DNA from: an uncultured Collinsella sp.
Lineage (GTDB): Bacteria; Actinomycetota; Coriobacteriia; Coriobacteriales; Coriobacteriaceae
Direction: 5' to 3'
Length of the DNA stretch: 10,940 nt
Assembly: GCA_900754385.1 (NCBI GenBank)
Contig: CAAECP010000046.1
Coordinates: forward strand, 1-10,940
This document shows, one piece after another, positions 6,819 to 10,940 of the stretch. The position numbers and the translations under genes are program-made. Under the pieces are notes generated by a model. The model saw only the letters and a program-made list of their open reading frames with translations, ran no database searches and was not told the origin of the DNA. Positions within the stretch are counted from its first letter, which is position 1. Every line of letters begins with the position of its first letter.

Positions 6819-7709
6819 ATGAGTGATTTTGTCCTGACCTGTGAATCCGCCGCCGACCGAACCCGTGAGTTCTTTGCGTCGCGCAATATCCCTGTCGTGT
6901 GTTTTCATTACGAGATCGACGATGTTGTCCATACGGACGATCTGTATCAGTCGATTACGCCGGACGAGTTTTTTGCCCAGATTGCCGCGGGCGCCATGCC
7001 CAAAACGTCTCAGGTGAGCGTGGGTGAGTGCGAGGAGTTTTGGGAGCCGTTTGTTGCCGAGGGTAAAGACGTGCTGCACCTGGCGTTGTCGTCGGGTATT
7101 TCGGGCACGTATGGATCGGCCTGCGTCGCGGCGCAGATGCTCGCGGATCGCTATCCCCGGGGCGGCAAGGTGCGCGTCATCGATTCGCTGGCGGCGTCTT
7201 CGGGCTTTGGCCTGTTGCTGGAATATGCCGCCGACGTGCGCGATAGCGGGGCTTCACTCGACGAGACGGCTGCCTGGATCGAGGAGCACAAGCTCAACTT
7301 GCACCACTGGTTCTTCTCGACCGATCTGTCGAGCTACCTGCGCGGCGGTCGCATTTCGGCCGCGAGCGCGATCATCGGCACGGCGCTTAAGATTTGCCCG
7401 CTTATGACGGTCGATTGCGACGGCAAGCTGTCGCCACGTGAGAAGATTCGCACTAAGAAGCGCGCGATTTCCGAGATGGCCAAGACCATGATGGCACACG
7501 TGCAGGACGGTGTGGATTATTCGGGTAAGTGCATCATGTCGCACTCGGCGTGCCGCGAGGATGCCGAGGCAGTTGCGGCGCTGATTGAGGAACAGGTTCC
7601 GCAGCTTAAAGGCAAGATTGAGATCAATGACATCGGTACTCTGATTGGCTCGCATACCGGACCTGGTACGGTGGCGCTCTTCTTTATGGGCGACAAGCGC
7701 GTGGATTAA
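6819..7709 (+). CDS. DegV-family fatty-acid-binding protein (FakB-like)
   Basis: The protein has 296 residues, a normal DegV length. The two-domain DegV signature is visible: SDFVLTCESAADR at the N-terminus, KTSQVSVGE (62-70), the ligand loop LALSSGISGTYGSA (88-101), SYLRGGRIS (172-180) and the C-terminal IGTLIGSHTGPGT (272-284). Family members bind a fatty acid; FakB proteins present it to the kinase FakA for phosphorylation and entry into phospholipid synthesis. No fakA is in the window, so the function is by family only. ATG 6819 is chosen from AAGGAG 6 nt upstream. The gene is transcribed alone: divergent from fbp, and ended by a hairpin at 7751-7778 facing a convergent gene. Confidence 0.95.
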   Translation: MSDFVLTCESAADRTREFFASRNIPVVCFHYEIDDVVHTDDLYQSITPDEFFAQIAAGAMPKTSQVSVGECEEFWEPFVAEGKDVLHLALSSGISGTYGSACVAAQMLADRYPRGGKVRVIDSLAASSGFGLLLEYAADVRDSGASLDETAAWIEEHKLNLHHWFFSTDLSSYLRGGRISAASAIIGTALKICPLMTVDCDGKLSPREKIRTKKRAISEMAKTMMAHVQDGVDYSGKCIMSHSACREDAEAVAALIEEQVPQLKGKIEINDIGTLIGSHTGPGTVALFFMGDKRVD

Positions 7710-7750
7710 CTTGGCTCATCACGTCGCTGCGTGATTGCTCAAACGAAAAC

Positions 7751-7778
7751 GGCTCGCCTCACGTTTGTGGGGCGGGCC
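7751..7778. terminator. Hairpin between convergent genes, probably a bidirectional terminator
   Basis: GGCTCGCCTCAC (7751-7762) pairs with GTGGGGCGGGCC (7767-7778) as a 12-bp stem with two G-U wobbles and a GTTT loop. On the minus strand it is followed by GTTTTCGTTT, a reasonable T-rich tail for the gene at 7791-8882. The plus-strand tail is only TTGCTGTTG, so termination of the degV-type gene may be weaker. A smaller 6-bp hairpin (ATCACG/CGTGAT) lies in the 7709-7750 stretch. Confidence 0.7.
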
Positions 7779-7790
7779 TTGCTGTTGCGG

Positions 7791-8882
7791 CTAACGTTTC
7801 TTTCCGCGGAAGAAGAAGCCGTGCAGTGATGGCTTAAGGCCGCGGTTGGCGCGATGCTCCTCGACGCGCTCGTGGATCGAAGCGACGCGCTCGATGACTT
7901 CGTCGGGAATCGGCACGTCGGGATTCATGTTCTCGACTTGGCTGACCTCGGCGGCGGCGACTTGGTCGATAATGGGCACATCGTCGCGCGAGATGACGGG
8001 TGTGGCGTCTTCCTTCATCTTGCGATAACGCTGCATCATGTCGGTCTGCAGCTGCTGGGCCGAAGGCGGTGTCCAGATGATGGCGTTGGCGCCGGCGGCG
8101 ATGGTCTCGCGGATGCTCTCGGGCGTCTTGCCGCCCGGCGCGATGAGCGGCAGGTTGGGATAGTGCTCGCGCAGTTCACGCAGGACCTGGGGCGTGTTTT
8201 TGCCGGCGGCGATGTTGAGAATCTTGGCTCCGGCGCGCACTTTGGCATGCGCATCATCGTCGCAACGTACGACCGTGGCGATGACGGGGATGTCGGCGAT
8301 GTTGGTGATGTGCTCGACCATCTCGGCGGTGGCGGGGGAGTTGACCACGCAGCCCGCCGCGCCCTGCATCTCGGAGACGGCTGCCATCTGCACGGAGCGC
8401 TTACCGGTGGTGGTGCCACCGCCCACGCCTACAAAGACCGGGCACTCGGCGACGGTCAGCAGCGCTTGCGTAATGGCGGGCTGCGGCGGGAAGGGGGAGA
8501 CCGCAAAGACGGCATCGGCGTTGGAGTTGCGGATAACCGCGACATCGGTGGTGTAAATGAGCGACTTGATGCGGCGGCCAAAGAGCGTGAAGCCGCTGGC
8601 CTCCTCGATCTCGTCGGGCATGCGAAGGGCAGCCTTGCGCAGGCGTCCGTCGATGGGCAGGGGCTCCATAGGGAGCAGACCGTTGGGCGTGACGGCTACT
8701 TGGGGCTCGGCGAACTCGTCTGCGAGCTCGACCTCGGAAAAATCGACCGAGGCGACGATGTCCTCGTGCACCTCGGCGGGCACATCGATGGGAGCTTGGT
8801 CGTTTGCCGCCGCAGGCGTGTCGAAGGAGCTGGTGCCGACGAAGGCGTCGACGCGCTCATTTAGATCGTTGAGGGTATCCAT
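7791..8882 (-). CDS. Beta/alpha-barrel protein of unknown function with acidic N-terminal extension
   Basis: The protein has 363 residues. The core (about 76-292) looks like a TIM-barrel with alternating strands and helices: DVAVIRNSNADAVFAVSPF, CPVFVGVGGGTTTGKRS, GAAGCVVNSPA, DIPVIATVV, AGAKILNIAAG, LPLIAPGGKTPESI and GANAIIWTPP. The last two resemble the phosphate-binding end of KDPG-aldolase, NanE and ThiG-like barrels. Similar proteins in Firmicutes are often given only a general name such as hydrolase or beta/alpha barrel protein, as I recall; the reaction is unknown. Residues 1-70 are acidic and low in complexity, and the C-terminal 70 residues end in a basic RGKKR tail. ATG 8882 has only a poor ribosome binding site; Met72 (ATG 8669) is an alternative that would remove the extension but also lacks a clear site. 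Confidence 0.8.
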   Translation of the reverse strand: MDTLNDLNERVDAFVGTSSFDTPAAANDQAPIDVPAEVHEDIVASVDFSEVELADEFAEPQVAVTPNGLLPMEPLPIDGRLRKAALRMPDEIEEASGFTLFGRRIKSLIYTTDVAVIRNSNADAVFAVSPFPPQPAITQALLTVAECPVFVGVGGGTTTGKRSVQMAAVSEMQGAAGCVVNSPATAEMVEHITNIADIPVIATVVRCDDDAHAKVRAGAKILNIAAGKNTPQVLRELREHYPNLPLIAPGGKTPESIRETIAAGANAIIWTPPSAQQLQTDMMQRYRKMKEDATPVISRDDVPIIDQVAAAEVSQVENMNPDVPIPDEVIERVASIHERVEEHRANRGLKPSLHGFFFRGKKR

Positions 8883-9073
8883 GGAGGCTCGATTCTATGT
8901 GATGATGGCCGGCGCGATGCAGCCGGAATTGCGAATGCTAAATCGTTTGACGAGTTGATTTTTCCCCGCCGCGCCATCCGTTAGACCGAAGGGCCGGCGA
9001 ACGTGAAGGAGCTGTGGTGGCGGGTATCGAGGTGCTATCTTGAAAGTCCCGTTTAAAAGAGAGGTGACGCGGT
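8883..9073. other. Intergenic stretch upstream of two divergent genes
   Basis: No gene is visible in these 191 nt. The only signals are the candidate extended -10 for the small plus-strand gene and a small CCGGC/GCCGG hairpin near 8908-8928. No clear promoter for the minus-strand barrel gene is apparent. Confidence 0.4.
9033..9041 (+). promoter_or_regulatory. Extended -10 promoter candidate for the small membrane protein
   Basis: TGCTATCTT (TG, one base, then TATCTT) lies 32 nt before ATG 9074 and would give a leader of about 25 nt. The -35 region (TGTGGT) is poor. The same TG-C arrangement occurs before the degV-type gene at 6782. Confidence 0.35.
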
Positions 9074-9244
9074 ATGGAATTTTCGGCAATGTTGGGCTCG
9101 ATTGGCCTATGCGTGGGCGCAATCGTAGCCGCCGCGGTCATCTACTTTGTGGTCACGGCCATTAAGGGCAAAGGGGCCGAACGCAAGGAGCGCGCGATGC
9201 TTAAACAGCATCGCGACCAGCAGGGCAAACGCGCACAGAGATAG
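9074..9244 (+). CDS. Small single-pass membrane protein, 56 residues
   Basis: The frame begins with ATG 9074, preceded by a good purine-rich site (AGAGAGGTG, ending about 7 nt before the start), and ends at TAG 9242-9244. Residues 5-29 form one hydrophobic helix rich in Ala, Ile and Val (SIGLCVGAIVAAAVIYFVVT). Residues 31-56 are a strongly basic, hydrophilic tail (KGKGAERKERAMLKQHRD) that should face the cytoplasm. A ribosome binding site, a plausible extended -10 element and this ordered hydrophobic/basic layout support a real gene. I do not recognise the family. It converges on the methyltransferase gene with only 24 nt between stops, and is divergent from the barrel gene. A role as a membrane regulator or as a partner of a larger complex is speculation. 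Confidence 0.65.
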   Translation: MEFSAMLGSIGLCVGAIVAAAVIYFVVTAIKGKGAERKERAMLKQHRDQQGKRAQR

Positions 9245-9268
9245 CTTGTTGAGTTTTGGATCCGTGCG

Positions 9269-10372
9269 CTAGCTGCGTTTTCGAATCAGGGCAATGTAGA
9301 AGCCCTCAAAGTCGCGGCTAGGCGGAATGGTGAGCGTGCCGGGCAGGCCGTTGGCGATGGCCGATACCTGACCCGCGGCAATGGCCTCGGTCAGAGCGTT
9401 GCTTTCGATGCGTGGCTCTTCGCCAGCTTCCTGAGCTCGGCGCGTTTCACTTTCGCTCGGCGTGCCGTCGAGGGGGATAAGCTCGCAATCCATGTGCTTG
9501 TCGAGGGTCTCTTGCAGGGCATCCTCGTTTTCCTGCGGCAAGATCGAACAGGTGGAATAGACGAGCGTGCCGCCCGGTTTAAGGGCTCCCATGGCGCGGT
9601 CCAGAAGTGCTCGCTGCGAGCGGGCACACTTGCTCAGCAGCTGCTCGGTCAGGCCGCGCAGGCTTTTCTCGTTGCCGCTGATGACGGTGCCCGTGCCGGT
9701 GCAGGGAGCGTCGAGCAGGATGCGGTCAAAGCGGAAGAACTCGTCGAGCTCGCGTGCGTCGATGCGCATGACGGGTACGTTTTTGGCACCTTGGCGGTGG
9801 AGGTTGGCTTCGAGCTTCTCGGCGCGGGGAATGCTCATCTCGCAGGCGGTGAGGTGTGCCTGGCCCTGGGTGAGGGCGGCGATCTGCGTCGTCTTGCCGC
9901 CAGGGGCTGCGCACATGTCCAGGATGTCCTCGCCGGCCTGAGCACCCAACACCAAAGGCGGCATCATGGACGACAGGCTCTGCAGATAGATCTTGCCGTC
10001 GCGGTAGATGTCGAGATCCCACAGATCGGAAACCTGGGCCTCGGGCAGGATAAAGGCGTCCGGATACCAGGTAACGGTTTGGTGCGCGATGCCGGCGGCA
10101 TCGAGCGCCGCAGCGATGTCCTCGGCGGTTGCCTTGAGCGTGTTGGCGCGCAGCGTGACCGGGCGTGCGGCTGCGGCGCCAAAGCCCTCGATCATGAGCT
10201 CGGCATCGGTGAGGGCATAGGCGCCAGCGACCGTATCGACCATAAAGCGCGGCAGGTCGGCGGCGGAGTGTTGGGCGGCAAGCTGGTCGGAAAGCTCGGT
10301 GGCGGCAAAATGCCTGAGCTTGAGCTCGGGCTTGACCTGCTTTTTCTGCTTACGACGACGCGGCTTGGACAT
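9269..10372 (-). CDS. RsmB/NOP-family class I SAM-dependent RNA (cytosine-C5) methyltransferase
   Basis: The protein has 367 residues. It carries the NOL1/NOP2/Sun catalytic domain: motif I DMCAAPGGKTTQIAAL (152-167) binds S-adenosylmethionine, motif IV DAPCTGTG (221-228) holds Cys224, and motif VI YSTCS (272-276) holds Cys275, the presumed nucleophile, with Cys224 needed for product release in this family. GFYIALIRK closes the fold as usual. The N-terminus is a basic RRRKQKKQ tail that may contact RNA. The target is a cytosine in rRNA by family, but the exact site cannot be read from the sequence, so no symbol is given. It lacks the long N-terminal NusB-like domain of RsmB and is closer in size to the shorter RsmF/NSUN-like proteins. 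ATG 10372 has GGAAGG 8 nt upstream, and the 38-bp inverted repeat lies just before that site. Confidence 0.93.
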   Translation of the reverse strand: MSKPRRRKQKKQVKPELKLRHFAATELSDQLAAQHSAADLPRFMVDTVAGAYALTDAELMIEGFGAAAARPVTLRANTLKATAEDIAAALDAAGIAHQTVTWYPDAFILPEAQVSDLWDLDIYRDGKIYLQSLSSMMPPLVLGAQAGEDILDMCAAPGGKTTQIAALTQGQAHLTACEMSIPRAEKLEANLHRQGAKNVPVMRIDARELDEFFRFDRILLDAPCTGTGTVISGNEKSLRGLTEQLLSKCARSQRALLDRAMGALKPGGTLVYSTCSILPQENEDALQETLDKHMDCELIPLDGTPSESETRRAQEAGEEPRIESNALTEAIAAGQVSAIANGLPGTLTIPPSRDFEGFYIALIRKRS

Positions 10373-10380
10373 CCGTCTTT

Positions 10381-10386
10381 CCTTCC
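10381..10386 (-). promoter_or_regulatory. Ribosome binding site of the methyltransferase gene, next to the inverted repeat
   Basis: GGAAGG on the minus strand, 8 nt before ATG 10372. It lies only 4 nt from the near end of the 38-bp inverted repeat, so a hairpin there could influence ribosome access. Confidence 0.65.
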
Positions 10387-10390
10387 ACCT

Positions 10391-10504
10391 AAATGATTAT
10401 TCTGGGACGGGGATTAAAAAATCATTCCATGACCCCCGTCACAAAAAGACTGTACTGTGGCGCCCGGGAATGATTTTTTAATCCCCGTCCCAGAATAATC
10501 ATTT
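10391..10504. repeat. Perfect 38-bp inverted repeat with 38-nt spacer (REP/MITE-like element)
   Basis: The arm at 10391-10428 is the exact reverse complement of 10467-10504, separated by a 38-nt spacer (10429-10466). The arm contains the block GGGACGGGGATT and starts and ends with AATGATT and AATCATT, so each arm is also a small palindrome on its own. The spacer holds a related TGACCCCCGTCA block. No coding sequence and no obvious target-site duplication is present. This head-to-head arrangement of two REP-like units resembles BIMEs or short MITEs mobilised in trans. It sits between metG and the methyltransferase gene, both transcribed leftward, and could act as terminator or RNA-processing site. 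Confidence 0.85.
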
Positions 10505-10512
10505 CCGGGCGC
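10460..10512 (-). other. Alternative hairpin formed by the right arm and its flanks
   Basis: GCGCCCGGGAATGATT (10460-10475) pairs with AATCATTTCCGGGCGC (10497-10512): 16 positions with a single mismatch (a G-T wobble), and a 21-nt loop. It starts 17 nt after the metG stop on the minus strand and is mutually exclusive with the long arm-to-arm pairing. It may be the actual metG 3'-end hairpin; a T run (TCTTTTTG, complement of about 10442-10449) follows about 10 nt later. Confidence 0.5.
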
Positions 10513-10529
10513 GTTGCTGCAGGCGTGCT

Positions 10530-10940
10530 TTAGTACTGGCTCTCGTGCTTGCTGAAGAAGTCGAAGCGCGGGGGCAGCGGCTTCACGCGGTGCTCGCCGG
10601 GCTTCTCGCCCAGGCTTTCCACGAACTCGTCCGTGGAGGCAAATATGTTGTCCCAGCTAAAGAAGGCGACGGGGTCGACGTCGAAGTACTCGCAAATGAG
10701 CTCGCAGCCGGCCGGCACGATGCCGTGCATGAGCACGGTCGCCACGCGCAGCTCGGTGAAGGCGTCGACGAGGGCCTGCGTCATCGCGGTATTGGCTTGC
10801 TCGCCCTCAAGCTTGTTGGCAGCCTTGGAGGCGTCGCTCCAGCGCTTGTTGGCGGCGCGCAGGTAGTCGTCGCACACAGCGAGCGCGCGGTGCGTCTCGA
10901 ACTTGTACATGGCCTGCTCAAAGGCGAGAGCTGCCTGCTC
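10530..10940 (-). CDS. metG: Methionine-tRNA ligase, C-terminal part
   Basis: Only the last 136 residues are visible; the frame continues past the right edge, so the ATG at 10910 is an internal Met. The segment matches the helical anticodon-binding domain of class I methionyl-tRNA synthetase in its clostridial/coriobacterial form: FETHRALAVCDDYLRAANKRW, then TELRVATVLMHGIVPAGCELI and EYFDVDP with FFSWDNIF, and a short tail PLPPRFDFF. The enzyme charges tRNA-Met in the cytoplasm. The catalytic domain (HIGH and KMSKS) is outside the window. No EMAP/Arc1p-like tRNA-binding domain is appended, since the protein ends soon after the anticodon-binding helices. It is followed by the 38-bp inverted repeat and then by the rRNA methyltransferase gene on the same strand. 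Confidence 0.88.
   Translation of the reverse strand, partial: EQAALAFEQAMYKFETHRALAVCDDYLRAANKRWSDASKAANKLEGEQANTAMTQALVDAFTELRVATVLMHGIVPAGCELICEYFDVDPVAFFSWDNIFASTDEFVESLGEKPGEHRVKPLPPRFDFFSKHESQY

Noticed and set aside
8400..8427. Walker A-like GGGTTTGKR in the barrel protein
   Set aside because: The residue after Lys is Arg where Ser/Thr is required, and no Walker B or NTPase fold follows; more likely a barrel phosphate loop.
7854..8864. Long open frame on the plus strand (336 codons) opposite the barrel gene
   Set aside because: Gly/Asp/Leu-rich low-information sequence typical of an antisense frame in GC-rich DNA; the minus-strand protein has a coherent fold.
9231..9271. GCGCAC/GTGCGC dyad across the ends of the small gene and the methyltransferase gene
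   Set aside because: Only 6 bp with a loop of more than 25 nt and no T run; not a convincing terminator.
9494..10396. Long open frame on the plus strand (300 codons) opposite the methyltransferase gene
   Set aside because: Antisense frame; the minus strand carries intact SAM-binding and catalytic Cys motifs.
10391..10504. CRISPR or insertion sequence as an explanation of the repeat
   Set aside because: There are only two copies in inverted orientation, no direct repeat series and no transposase gene, so neither an array nor a complete IS is present.

Overview
The window reads as a GC-rich chromosomal segment of a gut actinobacterium of the class Coriobacteriia, most likely Collinsella or a close relative. 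This is inferred from the overall gene content: DUF4430/PQQ-like surface proteins with Ser/Lys-rich stalks, a class III fructose-1,6-bisphosphatase, DegV and GtrA proteins, and a clostridial-type MetRS C-terminus. It also fits the GC-rich third codon positions and clear Shine-Dalgarno sites. No database search was possible, so the genus is a judgement.

Layout. Positions 3-3321 (+) hold two overlapping genes for cell-surface proteins. The first is the C-terminal 808 residues of a large protein with tandem DUF4430 domains, a PQQ-like beta-propeller, an InlB-type B-repeat, a Lys/Ser stalk and a C-terminal membrane anchor. The second is a 300-residue protein with an N-terminal anchor, a Ser/Asp/Lys/Gly stalk and one C-terminal DUF4430. 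Two back-to-back terminators (3342-3381 and 3424-3453) close this operon and the opposing one.

Positions 3480-6498 (-) hold, in transcription order, fbp (class III fructose-1,6-bisphosphatase) and two GtrA-family four-helix membrane proteins. Each junction carries a long hairpin with CCGTGGG arms. The fbp/degV divergent region (6499-6818) has few coding signals but several dyad and direct repeats, including a perfect 10-10-10 inverted repeat in the fbp leader.

Positions 6819-7709 (+) hold a DegV-family fatty-acid-binding protein. A strong hairpin (7751-7778) separates it from the convergent gene at 7791-8882 (-), a beta/alpha-barrel protein of unknown function with an acidic N-terminal extension. 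A 56-residue membrane protein is encoded at 9074-9244 (+). Positions 9269-10372 (-) hold an RsmB/NOP-type rRNA cytosine-C5 methyltransferase. The 3' end of metG (10530-10940, -) lies at the right edge. Between metG and the methyltransferase sits a REP/MITE-like element: a perfect 38-bp inverted repeat around a 38-nt spacer, ending a few bases before the methyltransferase ribosome binding site.

Most of the window is housekeeping. The parts that ordinary annotation does not explain are the 38-bp inverted repeat, the hairpins around the gtrA genes, the repeats upstream of fbp and degV, the small membrane protein and the paired DUF4430 surface proteins with opposite topology.
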